DNA of 64,000 nucleotides from Zoroaster sp. YZ-2022 (GCA_029582265.1 CM055819.1:31101164-31165163); one strand, 5' to 3'. Positions 10,857 to 21,222 are shown, counted from the first letter of the stretch. Made by a program: numbers and translations. Notes: generated by a model from the sequence alone, not told the origin.

Positions 10857-11213
10857 TTAACCCTAACCCTCCCAAATCCTCTTTGCTAAAGTGAAGGATT
10901 TTGAAGGATTGAGGTTACATGCTACATGCTCTTTGCTAAAGTGAAGGATTTTGGAGGATTGAGGTTATTAGGCATACTTGCCTTTCCATGGTACATGTAC
11001 ATCCATGTTTGTTGTAGTGATTGCAAGGTCAGTGCTTGGGTTAGTGGACACTGTTTATTGCTCCATGCATGCAGGGAGGGTCCCTGGCCATGTACATGTA
11101 TCACAGATTAGAAACACATGTGTACATACATGTCATGTGCTTGCTTTACTACTGAAGGATTCTGGAGGATTCAGATTATGTGTAAGCAAATGGGCCTAGG
11201 GAGTTAGGGTTAA
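10857..11213. mobile_element. Repeat with TTAACCCTAACC termini
   Basis: Bounded by TTAACCCTAACCCTCCC and GGGAGTTAGGGTTAA. The interior repeats CTAAAGTGAAGGATTTTG twice. Terminal motif shared with 17353-17837 and 28650-29121. Confidence 0.6.
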
Positions 11214-11352
11214 CTTTGGAAAGCTTTATTGTTAGAAAAAGCATAAAGTGAAAAAAATACAATAATCGTGTATCAGTGAACAAAAGCCTCGTTTTGATTC
11301 TCATATCAGAAAATCAAGATGGTCGCTCAGTGAAATGAACAGAAATACTTGC

Positions 11353-11469
11353 CATTTTCGCATCTTTGCCCGGTGTAGCCATTCAGACAAGTGCACGTAA
11401 AAGTAGTTTGCTGCTCCTGGCACTGACCTCCGTTTAAGCAAGGATTAATGGCGCATGTGTTCGAAAAAG
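11353..11469 (-). CDS. Exon 40: EGF-like domain with a GC donor
   Basis: 117 bp. It encodes FSNTCAINPCLNGGQCQEQQ then TTFTCTCLNGYTGQRCEN. At the expected exon end the donor is GCAAGT (11347-11352) instead of GT, a known GC-AG minor class. No phase-1 GT lies close by. Confidence 0.88.
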
Positions 11470-12212
11470 CTAAAAACATTAAATCAACAAATAAATTATT
11501 ATTTTTATATATCATTATTTTTAGAAACAAATATATCAATCATAGATTTGGTAAAGTTTCCAGGTTACATATGCATCCATGCTTTGTAAGAATCAAGAAA
11601 TATGTATGGAAACTAACCTACGAAATTTTCAGCTCATTTCATTATTTACAAAATAGTTAAAATATATTGTGATTTTTCATGTTCATTGTAATTTTTGTTA
11701 TCTGATGAATTTAAGTTGGGATACTGTTTGACTAATTTTACTGAAATGCCAGCACCTCAACGAGAAATATTTCAAGGAACGATTCATAGCAAGCACAGCA
11801 AGAAAGCTTTTTTTGTAGAACTACGATTATATTAATCATGTAAAGTGGAACTTCTAACTGGAAATTATTGGTAATTGGTTTCTGGTTCACATAGTAAGCG
11901 CCCTTGTTCACAGGTTTCCTCAGGCTTCCGAGCTGCAGTGCTTAATAGACGAATTTCAAATTGACCCAGTCTGCGCACTTCCCCATTGAAACCGAAGCTC
12001 TCTGTGTCAAGTCACAACACCGATGCGAGGTAGACAATAGAACGACTTATGCTCACATCATACAGCGCATGCGTCAATACTGAGAGCCTCGTTATCAAAC
12101 ACGGAAGTGCGCAGAGAAACGTTAGTTTCGTCATCTTGGGATTTGTCTATTGTGCTTTTGAGGCATCTTTGGTTTCATTACCAGAAATGTATAATAATAA
12201 TAATAAATAATA
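11470..12212. other. Intron sequence, nothing recognised
   Basis: AT-rich; no EGF or FN3 frame. A GC-richer stretch (11940-12130) with CGCACTTCC motifs is unexplained. Confidence 0.4.
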
Positions 12213-12386
12213 ATGACACCATGGGAAAATTCTCTTTGGAGTAGTAAAGAAGATGATCAGAGCACACTGATCGAAACGTCGAGTTGTAACCACCAGTTCT
12301 TTTCAGAAATAATTACTACTCAAAAGCAAATTTCCAAAAGCAAACAGTCTTATCCTTTTCACCATGCAAAGCTACAAATCTTAGCT
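12213..12386 (+). mobile_element. Penelope-like element terminal repeat fragment
   Basis: Matches the right terminal repeat of 15830-16762: GATCAGAGCACACTGATCG, AAACGTCGAG, CAGTTCTTTTCAGAA, then CACCATGCAAAGCTACAA at the outer edge. Several small gaps. Confidence 0.75.
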
Positions 12387-12964
12387 TTACACAAAATAAG
12401 TTTTAGGTTAAAACTTGCCCATAGCATAGCTGCCAACAGTTCAAAATTCCAATTAGTAATGAAACTTTTCTCACTTCCGATTGCACGTTTACACAGTGGC
12501 GGGCGCCATGATGAAACCGTAGGATCTTCACTGGTTCATGTTTATTACCCATGTTTATTTACTACATCCTACAAACTGGTACCCCGACAAGTAAGGTATC
12601 GATACTATGCTAATTTACACCCATAATACTTTTCGGTAATTCAGAACTTATTTATTATAGCACACTACACATATGAAAATATTCGAAAGGGGTACCAATT
12701 CTGATTTTTACGATCGTTATACGTGATTTTACTCGAATGCTCATAAAATGGTGCTTTATCAAGGGCTTTTTTTTTCGTTGGGCGGAAAACTTGAAATTCG
12801 TAATTTTTAAAGAGCAATTCATACTTTCGTAATTCCTGAAAAAATTTGTAATAATTACTAAAAATTTGTAATAGTTGGCAGCTATGCCATAGGGTTGTTT
12901 ATGAGTTAGCAATTCTATACATTATCTTTAAACACAAATATTTTGATATGGGCGTTAAACATAC

Positions 12965-13078
12965 CTGTGCCACAGTCTGATCCAATGAACCCACTCTGGC
13001 AATTACAAACATAGCGGTTGGTTTGATCTATGCAGGTGCCGCCATTCAAACACGGGGAGCTGGCACACTCATCAATAT
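12965..13078 (-). CDS. Exon 39: EGF-like domain, calcium-binding type
   Basis: 114 bp, donor GTATGT. It encodes [20 protein letters not shown] then [18 protein letters not shown]. All three signatures are present: calcium-binding, O-glucose and O-fucose. Confidence 0.94.
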
Positions 13079-13129
13079 CTGCAAATGAAGATGAAAATGC
13101 AGTCATCATGGATACAACACAACAAGGAT

Positions 13130-13260
13130 TAAAGGTACAACATCGGTAATGTTGGCAAAACTGCTTCTATGAGTATGCTTACTCTCTTTGAATCAAGATA
13201 TACATCAAAGGGAAGGTACAACATTGGTTATGTTGGCCAAACTGCTTTCATTGTATATGC
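13130..13260 (+). repeat. Short relative of the 81-bp tandem repeat
   Basis: Shares GGCAAAACTGCTTCTATGAG and TGAATCAAGATATACAT with the array at 21773-22089; about 1.6 copies. Confidence 0.75.
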
Positions 13261-13568
13261 TTAACCCTCCCACTACTGCAAGGGCCAAATCAGTCAAAAT
13301 GTAGATATACTTGCCAAGGTATATCTAGTGCACTTAAAAGTCGAACACTGTCAAACCTTACGTGCAGTAAGTACATTTACAGGTCAAAATGAGTTGACTG
13401 TTTTGGACTGGTAAAAGCATTGCCTGGTGTTGTTCGGGGTGGTCAAAATGACAGTCAAAACTAGTCAAAAATGCCCCTGTGAGCACATTTGGGTCAACAG
13501 TCATAACAGTCAGTTGACTGATTTTGACTTCTGTAGCAACTAAAGCGCAGCTATAGTAGGAGGGTTAA
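13261..13568. mobile_element. MITE with TTAACCCTCC termini, copy 2
   Basis: Aligns end to end with 2938-3253, with small differences, in the same orientation. Bounded by TTAACCCTCC and GGAGGGTTAA, with TTAA at both edges, which would fit a TTAA target site. Confidence 0.85.
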
Positions 13569-14098
13569 TACAACATTTATCAGTATGTCCAATGACTTTT
13601 CAGAATAAAGTTATTATAAATTGTACTGCCAAGTACATATTTCATTCTGTTAAGTTAAAGGAAAGTCAAAGTGTTATTTGAATGTTCTCAGCTAACCTCT
13701 CTGCCATGATCTATTTTCAAAAAAATAGGACTGTGAGTTGTGACATCATCAATGATCATGTCATTGAACCAGAAGTTAACCCAAACACCTAGTGTTTGTT
13801 AAAACAAACACTATAAGCTCTAGTTGTCTTTATAATCATTGTAACCATTCCCCAAGGTATGCGGGTATGATTATTTTGGAATAAAAACAATTAAAAATTG
13901 GAATTAAAATTACTATCCTTTTCCTGTGGATTTAATATATGTATACATTAAACAACCAACATGCGCATGTTTCAACTCAATGCAGAGTCTGTTCTTATTG
14001 GACCGATTCTACAGAACATTAAATAACTTGTCAATCTCATAGCTTTATTATTCTTAGAAATATTAAAAAGCAAGAAGCAACTGCTAGGGCATACACTT

Positions 14099-14444
14099 GG
14101 AGTGCCATGGTCAAGCGGTTTAGTGCATCGGATTTGTGTTCTGATGGCTGAGTCGTCAGAATGTGGGTTCGAATCCCAATCGCGACCATGGTGCTTGTGT
14201 CCTTGAGCAAGACACTTTACCATAATTGCTTCTCTCCACCCAGGGGTAAATGGGTACCTGTGAGGGCAGAGTTGGTTGTTGTGTTTGATTAGCCCTATAT
14301 GCGCCAAAATGGCAGCAATTGAGCTGTATACTCCCCAGGGAGCTGAGATGGTTTCAGGAATGATTTATGAGCCTGATGAGCAGGGGTAATAATATAATGC
14401 ACCTTGAGCACCAGTTTGGTGGATACGTGCGCTATATAAGTCCA

Positions 14445-14485
<41 letters not shown>
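14099..14485 (+). mobile_element. SINE family A (tRNA-Leu-derived), full length
   Basis: The head has box A-like TGGTCAAGCGG and box B GGGTTCGAATCC. The body has TTGAGCAAGACACTTTACC; the 3' tail CACCTTGAGCACC ... GTGCGCTATATAAG ends in (ATT)n. It ends abutting a relic of exon 38. Confidence 0.9.
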
Positions 14486-14486
<1 letters not shown>

Positions 14487-14560
14487 ATTCATTGATATCT
14501 ACAAGATAAATCCAACAATGAGACAAACAGGGTATTTAAGAATGAGTCTGAGGCTTTCAA
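14486..14560 (-). pseudogene. Relic of a duplicated exon 38 edge
   Basis: ATTCATTGATATCTACAAGATAAATCC followed by a diverged copy of the intron upstream of exon 38. Only about 14 bp of exon plus the acceptor remain; the rest is replaced by the SINE A tail. Confidence 0.65.
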
Positions 14561-14690
14561 TCACTTCTTGGGGTTTTTTTCTCTCAAAAATCACATTCAA
14601 AATTATCACATCAATTATCTAACGCGGAAGAAAAAGTCTACTTTCAAAGGAGCATAGCTCGGGAGAAAGAACGAAGTGGTTGTTACTCAC

Positions 14691-14804
14691 TTATTTGGCA
14701 GTTGACTCCGGTGTAGCCAGGTGAACATGTGCATACGTACCTGTTGATATCATCAGAGCATACCCCACCTAAACTACAAGGGCCGCTCGCACATTCATTT
14801 ATAT
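14691..14804 (-). CDS. Exon 38: EGF-like domain, calcium-binding type
   Basis: 114 bp, donor GTGAGT, acceptor TTGTAG. It encodes [20 protein letters not shown] then [18 protein letters not shown] truncated copy of its 5' edge and upstream intron lies at 14486-14560. Confidence 0.93.
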
Positions 14805-14957
14805 CTACAAGATAAATTCAACAAGGGGACAAATAAAATTAGGGCATTTAGGAATGATTCTGAGGCCCTTTTTTGTTGGGGGGGGGGGGGGGGCATATAT
14901 TCAGTGATATTGACCTTCAACTTGGTCCATTATTAATGCAGTGCTTCATTCTCTAAA

Positions 14958-15556
14958 AAGCTTCTGGTTTCTGGTCATAGATTGGCTTCAAAATCAGTGT
15001 GGTGACACTTTTTGTTTTGGTAATCTTTCTTTTAAGTAATACATGTTAACATGCATACGCAGTTATTGGAACCAGACCAAATTTCCAATACACAGAGTAT
15101 AGGGGCTAAGAGAGCCCGCACAAATTGGGGAAATGTTCATACAGTGTTCATGGAGTGTCGTGGCCGAGCGGTCTAGCGCACTGAACTCAAGTTCTGGTGT
15201 TGCCAGCAGCAGGCAGGGTGTGGGTTCAAGCCCCGGTCGTGACACTTGTGTCCTTGAGCAAGGTACTTAACCATAATTGCTTCGTCCTTCGGATGGGACG
15301 TAAAGCCGTAGGTCCCGTGTGTTGTGTAATGCACGTAAAAAAAGAATGCGCCTTGAGCACCACTTAGTTGGTGGATACGTGCGCTATATAAGTCCACACA
15401 TTATTATTATTATTATTATTACCCCAGTGCGGAAAAAGTCGTTTAAAACACGGCAATTTTGGCTGCAATTTGACATTGTTTTCACAGCAAAAAAAGAAAA
15501 TTAAAACTGCCAACATGCATGGAGACCAGAATCCGGAGACTTTGTTGGGGGCCTAA
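14958..15556. mobile_element. Harbinger-type MITE (GTCTCCGG family), split by SINE A
   Basis: Outer parts match 32157-32552 (TTTCTGGTCATAGATTGGCT; GACCAGAATCCGGAGAC). The SINE at 15152-15420 lies in the middle. Confidence 0.8.
15152..15420 (+). mobile_element. SINE family A, subfamily with clear tRNA-Leu(CAA) head
   Basis: GGCCGAGCGGTCTAGCGC then ACTCAAGTTCTGG reproduce the D-arm and the CAA anticodon arm of tRNA-Leu. AGTGTC and GACACT can still pair as an acceptor stem. It has a shorter body than the 14099 copy and the same LINE-like tail. Confidence 0.88.
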
Positions 15557-15907
15557 GTGGTCTCAATCCAAATATTTGTTTTCACTGAGAAACAAAAATG
15601 TGCAAGGCTCTTAAATATGTTCTTCGCCTTCCCAAAGACACGGCGTTGATCAAACTTGTATGACTCGTTACTCAGAATTGAGTCTTCTTTAAGTCTCCCA
15701 TTTTGAGTGACTCAGATATGAGTCATCACTTGGCCACAGATTCAAGATTAGTGACTCAGACTCATATGGCGAAAGGACCTTCTGAAAAAAAATTTGAATA
15801 AAGTCTCAATACTAATAATATAATATAATAAGTAAGACTAATTGCGGTGACACCATGTGGAATCTCAATTGAGTAGTAATTAGTTCTGAAAAGAACTGGG
15901 GGTACAA

Positions 15908-15947
15908 CTCGACGTTTCGATCAGTATGCTCTGATCGTCCTCAGGAG
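15908..15947 (-). ncRNA. Hammerhead-ribozyme-like motif in Penelope left repeat
   Basis: Minus-strand order: CTC, CTGAGGA (fits CUGANGA), stem-loop GATCAG/CTGATC, GAAAC, GTC, GAG. CTC and GAG can form stem I; stem III is minimal (AC/GU). An extra C lies between CTGAGGA and the stem. Catalysis untested. Confidence 0.5.
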
Positions 15948-16154
15948 AATGCCGGACTCTGGAAAATGCTGCTGCTTAAGTAGACTGCTGGAGGATCATC
16001 CCATGAATGGATGCTGGAGGATTAGTTCGTTGAGGCGCGCAGGCGGGAAACTGTGAGACTATGAGACTAGGATCCTAGGGGTTGGGGGATAGGAGTGTGT
16101 GCTCACTAAACTGAATCAGTTGTTAACAAGCACAGGGGAAGGAGGGTGGTTGAC

Positions 16155-16601
16155 TTAGGATATAGGGGATCCCTCAGTCTGGGGTGGGTTATGGACTTTG
16201 GATATAGAAGATCCTTCAGTCTGTAGTATAGGTCGCCAAATGTCGCTGATGAAGAAACCGATGTCCTGTGGCACAGTGTCGTGTTTGACGATCTCGATGG
16301 CCTCTCTGATGCATCTGGGGTGCCATGTGTCGATGGGTGTGATGAGTTGGGCTGCCTGCCAGTGGATTTGGTGGTCCTTGATGTGCGAGTGCTTGACGAT
16401 GGCGGACTTCTCGAAATCTCCTCTGCGGCCGTGTGCTCGGTGTTCCTTCAATCTGATGGGGAGGTTGCGTTTTGTTTCGCCGATGTACACCTTACCGCAC
16501 TCACAGGGGATCCGGTAGACTCCCGCTCTGTTGTTTGGGTCCGGTTTGTCCTTGTGGGTATGTAGAAGTCCTTGGAGTTTGCTGGGGGCTGAGTGGAACA
16601 C
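16155..16601 (-). CDS. GIY-YIG endonuclease domain of a Penelope-like element
   Basis: An open frame of 148 codons. It contains GVYRIPCECGKVYIGETKR (GIY-YIG core as GVY...YIG), RLKEHR with the conserved Arg, and REAIEIVKH with the catalytic Glu region, plus a His/Cys-rich lead-in. In the family this nuclease nicks target DNA for reverse transcription. Without the upstream RT the copy cannot be autonomous. The true 5' start of the frame is lost in the inverted repeat. Confidence 0.85.
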   Translation of the reverse strand: MFHSAPSKLQGLLHTHKDKPDPNNRAGVYRIPCECGKVYIGETKRNLPIRLKEHRAHGRRGDFEKSAIVKHSHIKDHQIHWQAAQLITPIDTWHPRCIREAIEIVKHDTVPQDIGFFISDIWRPILQTEGSSISKVHNPPQTEGSPIS

Positions 16602-16643
16602 ATCGATGCCTGCCTGAACACATCGATGCCAGAGTCCGGCATT

Positions 16644-16683
16644 CTCCTGAGGACGATCAGAGCATACTGATCGAAACGTCGAG
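16644..16683 (+). ncRNA. Hammerhead-ribozyme-like motif in Penelope right repeat
   Basis: Same arrangement as 15908-15947 on the opposite strand, with perfect six-base stem II and intact GAAACGTC. Confidence 0.5.
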
Positions 16684-17027
16684 TTGTACCCCCAGTTCTT
16701 TTCAGAACTAATTACTACTCAATTGAGATTCCACATGGTGTCACCGCAATTAGTCTTACTTATCATCCTCACCATGCAAAGCTACAAGTTTTACCAATAT
16801 AATATAATAGTCACTGGTTCGTGTTCTGCCCAAGGTGCATGTGGCTTTTGATTGTGGACACAGTTTTCTGTTGTAGAGGATTTGACCAATCAGTCATGAT
16901 TCATGACTCGACCGTGAAGACTGAGATGTGAGGTTGGAGGAATTATTTACAAGTCTAGGGAAGACTCACACTGGATATAGTCTGCTTATAAGGATAAAGT
17001 AACTGTCATACGAAAGTTTGTTCTTAC

Positions 17028-17141
17028 TGGTGATGCAGTGAGTCCCTGTATAACCAGGTTGACAATTACATGTGTAGCCGTTCACTCGATCTATACACGT
17101 GCCTCGGTTCTGGCAGGGGTTGCTCACACATTCATTAATTT
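17028..17141 (-). CDS. Exon 37: EGF-like domain, calcium-binding type
   Basis: 114 bp, donor GTAAGA. It encodes [20 protein letters not shown] then [17 protein letters not shown]. Confidence 0.93.
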
Positions 17142-17352
17142 CTGCAAGAACGAGAACAATTCTAAATTATTTTCCGCCTTTTGGAATGGGAATTATCTAA
17201 AGACACTTGTAAAACATCAATGTTTAAAGATTTGTTGAGTCAGTTTTTTCAATGGGAGACTTTTATGATGCTAGGTGGTAATAGACTTACCGGTCCTACG
17301 TGAACAATGGGGAAAAAAAGTACTGATATATCTGCTGTCACCTTGTGTTCCA

Positions 17353-17837
17353 TTAACCCTAACCACCCCATATCCTGCTAAATATTCCATGGGACACTTT
17401 TTGGGAAAAAATCAGCACTGTTAGAAACTGGTACTTTCACCTCTTCAAATGGGACAAAATTACTACCTGGCAAGAAGTACAGGCCGTAAGTGCTGAATAT
17501 GAAAGATCAACGAAAATGCATGGTGCATTTTGAAGATAAGGGCGTGTTGCCAAAAGTGCACTGATGGATTTTGGACAGCGGCGTAGCCACGGGGGTCCTG
17601 GGGGGGCACGTGCCCCCCCCACAAATTTCCAGTGCCCCCCCATGAAAAATCCTCATAGTGCCCCAAAAAACAGAAAAGAAAAAGAAAAGGGAAAAAACCC
17701 ATACCCCCTGGGCCCCCCCACTGAAAAGCAATGCCCCCCCCCCCGTGCCCCCCCACTGAAAAAGTCCTGGCTACGCCACTGATTTTGGAGGATTCAGGAA
17801 GGTTCCTAGCCAGAATACCTAGGGGGGTTAGGGTTAA
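17353..17837. mobile_element. TTAACCCTAACC-ended MITE, host of a hAT-type insertion
   Basis: Termini TTAACCCTAACC and GGTTAGGGTTAA. It aligns with 28650-29121 on both sides of the inserts (CTGGTACTTTCACCTCTTC; GAGGATTCAGGAAGGTTCC). Confidence 0.85.
17576..17781. mobile_element. hAT-type MITE, 8-bp TSD ATTTTGGA
   Basis: Ends CAGCGGCGTAGCCA and TGGCTACGCCACTG are inverted. ATTTTGGA flanks it at 17568-17575 and 17782-17789. The interior is dominated by C/G runs. Confidence 0.88.
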
Positions 17838-17841
17838 GTAA

Positions 17842-18192
17842 AATACTGTTGTACTTATTATGGGAACCATACACATTTCATTCATTTATAAATCGCTTAT
17901 AATATTCAGTGCATAAAAAATTTACTATTACTTTTTTCCTTTTTTTAATAAAAAAAATTTAAGAATCAAAACTAATTTTTTTTAGTAAATTATAACCAAT
18001 ACCATAACAAAAAAAACAAGAACAAAAGCTAATTATTGCAGTGTTATTTGTTATTGGTTTTTTGTTGTTGTTTTTCATTTTGTTGTTTTTGTAGTTTTTT
18101 TTTTTGTTTTAAGATAATTGTGTAGATCTCTTATTATTTCCAAAGCATCACACATTAAAAATTCGATGTTATGTTTTGTTTTGTTTACTCAC
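17842..18192. other. Intron, T/A homopolymer-rich, nothing recognised
   Basis: Long runs of T, GTTTTTT and TTGTTG between the hAT-bearing MITE and exon 36; low complexity. Confidence 0.45.
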
Positions 18193-18306
18193 GAATCTGA
18201 CAATTTTGTCCATTGTAACCAGCTGCGCAAGTACAAGTGTAGAATCCCTGCCCATCAATGCAAACTCCACCATTGGCACACGGCTGGCCTGCACAGTTGT
18301 TTTCAT
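18193..18306 (-). CDS. Exon 36: EGF-like domain
   Basis: 114 bp, donor GTGAGT, acceptor TTGCCGCAG. It encodes ENNCAGQPCANGGVCIDGQG then FYTCTCAAGYNGQNCQI. Confidence 0.92.
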
Positions 18307-18389
18307 CTGCGGCAATAAAGAGGGGGAAAAAAACCTCAGAAAAATCTTTAATCTGTGCCTACGAAATTCATGTAAAGAAATTAATCAAG

Positions 18390-18614
18390 TTAAAAGGGAC
18401 AGTATCATCACGATCAGAGCAGACTTTCAACATGGCATGGAATCAGTGTCCTAGTTTAAGATGAAAACAGTAACTGAAAATTACTGGCTCATTTATGCAG
18501 CAGCAACGGTAACATGACCTTATCATGTGGGGTATTATTTTCAGTCACTGAGTTGATCTAAAACTAGCACTCTGATTCCATGCCCTGTTGATCGTGATAA
18601 TATTGTCCCTTTAA
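18390..18614. mobile_element. TTAA MITE, copy 1
   Basis: Ends TTAAAAGGGACAGTATCATC and TGATAATATTGTCCCTTTAA, with TTAA at both edges. Body GGCATGGAATCAGTGTCCTA is mirrored by CTGATTCCATGCC, so it is strongly palindromic. Confidence 0.85.
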
Positions 18615-18673
18615 ATAGGTGTACACCATTGGTAATTACCAGAAAAAAAATTGAGAGAAATTAAACTTTCTAA

Positions 18674-18950
18674 TACACTCACTGGCCAAAAGTATTGCAA
18701 CATGAATTTATACGAGACATTGCCTAGACGGATGGCTGCAATTATCAGGTCACGTGGTTACCCGACAAAGTATTGAAGGACTTTGTTTCCGAGCAAGAAC
18801 AGTAAAAAAGAACATTGACTTCAAAACACAGGCACTTTCAAGAAGTCTTAAGTAGTGTAAATAAAATAAAATAAATTACTGTAACACAGTTCTCCAAACT
18901 GAACTTTGGTGTGAATTTCAATGTTGCAATACTTATGGCCAGTGAGTGTA
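18674..18950. mobile_element. mariner-type MITE, copy 2 (fuller copy)
   Basis: Same 25-bp inverted termini as 931-1182 with TA at both edges. It retains the CAACATGAATTTATACGAG segment lost from copy 1. Non-coding. Confidence 0.85.
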
Positions 18951-19359
18951 GCTTAATTATTAGTTTTAAGATGATAATGTGTACCTAACAACCTGATATG
19001 CTATTCCATCTGACATTATGTCATTTTAAAATAAAACAACAACTAAAATTCAAATTTGAAACAGATCATCAGTAGGTAAAATGCTTGTAAATGCATCCAT
19101 ACCACAGAACTAAAAATTAACAAGAAAACAGTACAAATGCATTGGATTTTCTTCATTGCAATATGGAATTTTCATCTCATCATTAAAACCCTCCTCCACA
19201 TGGAGGCCACTCCGATCCACAAAATTCTGCTCTAGAGCAACCTTCAGTACATACATGTACAAGCCTGCTGTCCTTTCCAAGTAATCTTACAAAATCAACT
19301 GTGTGGCACCCAAGGCCACTGTAAATGTTTGAACATATTAGTATGGCCTGCAATGTATC

Positions 19360-20634
19360 AATGGGAGACCACCTTAGGCCTACCCTGCAATCTCAGTGGT
19401 GTGACAGTGCACAGATGGGTAACCGTAGGAGGCCACTGGCAACAGCTAATGGCTTGGAGCAGCCTGAATGGGTTGTTTCAAAAATTGCACTGATTGTAGG
19501 AGGGTTAATGGGAGACCACCTTACCCTGCAATCTCAGTGGTGTGACAGTACACAGAAGGGTAACCATAGGAGGCCACTGGCAACAGCTAATGGCTTGGAG
19601 TGGCCTGAATGGGTTGTTTCAAAAATTGCACTGATTGTAGGAGGGTTAATGGGAGACCACCTTACCCTGCAATCTCAGTGGTGTGACAGTACACAGAAGG
19701 GTAACCATAGGAGGCCACTGGCAACAGCTAATGGCTTGGAGTGGCCTGGATGGGTTGTTTCAAAAATTGCACTGATTGAAGGAGGGTTAATGGGAGACCA
19801 CCTTACCCTGCAATCTCAGTGGTGTGACAGTGCACAGAAGGGTAACCATAGGAGGCCACTGGCAACAGCTAATGGCTTGGAGTGGCCTGAATGGGTTGTT
19901 TCAAAAATCGCACTGATTGTAGGAGGGTTAATGGGAGACCACCTTACCCTGCAATCTCAGTGGTGTGACAGTACACAGAAGGGTAACCATAGGAGGCCAC
20001 TGGCAACAGCTAATGGCTTGGAGTGGCCTGAATGGGTTGTTTCAAAAATTGCACTGATTGTAGGAGGGTTAATGGGAGACCACCTTACCCTGCAATCTCA
20101 GTGGTGTGACAGTGCACAGAAGGGTAACCATAGGAGGCCACTGGCAACAGCTAATGGCTTGGAGTGGCCTGAATGGGTTGTTTCAAAAATCGCACTGATT
20201 GTAGGAGGGTTAATGGGAGACCACCTTACCCTGCAATCTCAGTGGTGTGACAGTACACAGAAGGGTAACCATAGGAGGCCACTGGCAACAGCTAATGGCT
20301 TGGAGTGGCCTGAATGGGTTGTTTCAAAAATTGCACTGATTGTAGGAGGGTTAATGGGAGACCACCTTACCCTGCAATCTCAGTGGTGTGACAGTGCACA
20401 GAAGGGTAACCATAGGAGGCCACTGGCAACAGCTAATGGCTTGGAGTGGCCTGAATGGGTTGTTTCAAAAATCGCACTGATTGTAGGAGGGTTAATGGGA
20501 GACCACCTTACCCTGCAATCTCAGTGGTGTGACAGTACACAGAAGGGTAACCATAGGAGGCCACTGGCAACAGCTAATGGCTTGGAGTGGCCTGAATGGG
20601 TTGTTTCAAAAATTGCACTGATTGTAGGAGGGCT
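19360..20634 (+). repeat. 141-bp satellite array, 9 copies, open frame throughout
   Basis: Units start TTAATGGGAGACCACCTTAC and end ATTGTAGGAGGG. From the fourth unit, GTGCACAG/AATCGCAC units alternate with GTACACAG/AATTGCAC units, a 282-bp higher-order repeat. 141 is divisible by three, so a 442-codon frame on the plus strand stays open; I do not regard it as a gene. It lies in the intron between exons 36 and 35. Confidence 0.92.
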
Positions 20635-20755
20635 ACAAAAATTCAGTTTGTAAATTATTTTACTTATTTCAATTAAATGATAGCACCTCCCACAGACGGA
20701 AAGAATAGTGAGAGAGAGACAGACAATGGGCCAGGGTGAAACACCTCATACGAAC

Positions 20756-20872
20756 CTCCTTCACAAAAGAATCCAGTGAAGCCAGTTAGACAGTTACACC
20801 TATAGAACAGGGTTCGAGTGTTATCAGGAACACACGTTCCACCATTGAGACAGGTGATGGTTGCACAGATAT
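20756..20872 (-). CDS. Exon 35: EGF-like domain
   Basis: 117 bp, acceptor CTTCCAG. The phase-1 donor would be GTTCGT; a GTATGA five bases further gives the wrong phase. It encodes ICATITCLNGGTCVPDNTRT then LFYRCNCLTGFTGFFCEG. The weak donor makes this exon a candidate for regulated skipping. Confidence 0.85.
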
Positions 20873-20924
20873 CTGGAAGGAGAGAAGGACATAACGCAAA
20901 CAGGCATTTTGAGTTTTCTTTTTG

Positions 20925-21222
20925 TTTGCTATGAATTAATGATAATGACTAATAATTGCAGCCAAAATTGCTGGATCGATTGGAATTCTGCCGTGCTGTA
21001 TTTTAAACGACTTTTTCACATAGGGGTATGAACGTTTGCCCGATTTGTGAGGCCTCTCTTAGCCACCATTCTTTGTGTATGGGAAATTTGGTCTGGTTCC
21101 AATAACATGTATCACGTATTTCACTGGTTGACAAAGAAAAAGATTATCAAAAAAAAACAAAAAACATGTCTCCGCACCGATTTTGAAGCCAACCTATGAC
21201 AAGAAACCAGAGACTTTTTTAT
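20925..21222. mobile_element. GTCTCCGG-family MITE, left end missing
   Basis: Shares ATTGCAGCCAAAATTGCTGG, GAGGCCTCTCTTAGCCACCA and AAGAAACCAGAGACTTTTTT with 32157-32552. Confidence 0.75.

Larger units (their letters stand above)
15830..16762 (-). mobile_element. Penelope-like element, truncated, inverted terminal repeats
   Basis: About 133-bp inverted repeats (15830-15962 and 16629-16762) flank a region with a GIY-YIG endonuclease frame. A likely 13-bp duplication ATATAATATAATA flanks the outer edges. The reverse transcriptase is missing. Penelope-like elements typically encode RT plus a C-terminal GIY-YIG nuclease. Confidence 0.85.

Noticed and set aside
10857..10880. Interstitial telomere repeats (TTAACCCTAACCCT)
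   Set aside because: Only one or two CCCTAA units at the ends of a repeat family, with no array.
14099..14200. Functional tRNA genes at SINE heads
   Set aside because: Box A and B are present but arms are eroded, and each is joined to the same SINE body and tail in many copies.
16198..16711. Several plus-strand frames over the Penelope element
   Set aside because: Shadows of the minus-strand GIY-YIG frame.
19325..20653. 442-codon plus-strand open frame as a repeat-protein gene
   Set aside because: The frame is open only because the satellite period (141 bp) is a multiple of three. There is no start context, splice signals or recognisable domain, and synonymous and non-synonymous changes look equally tolerated.
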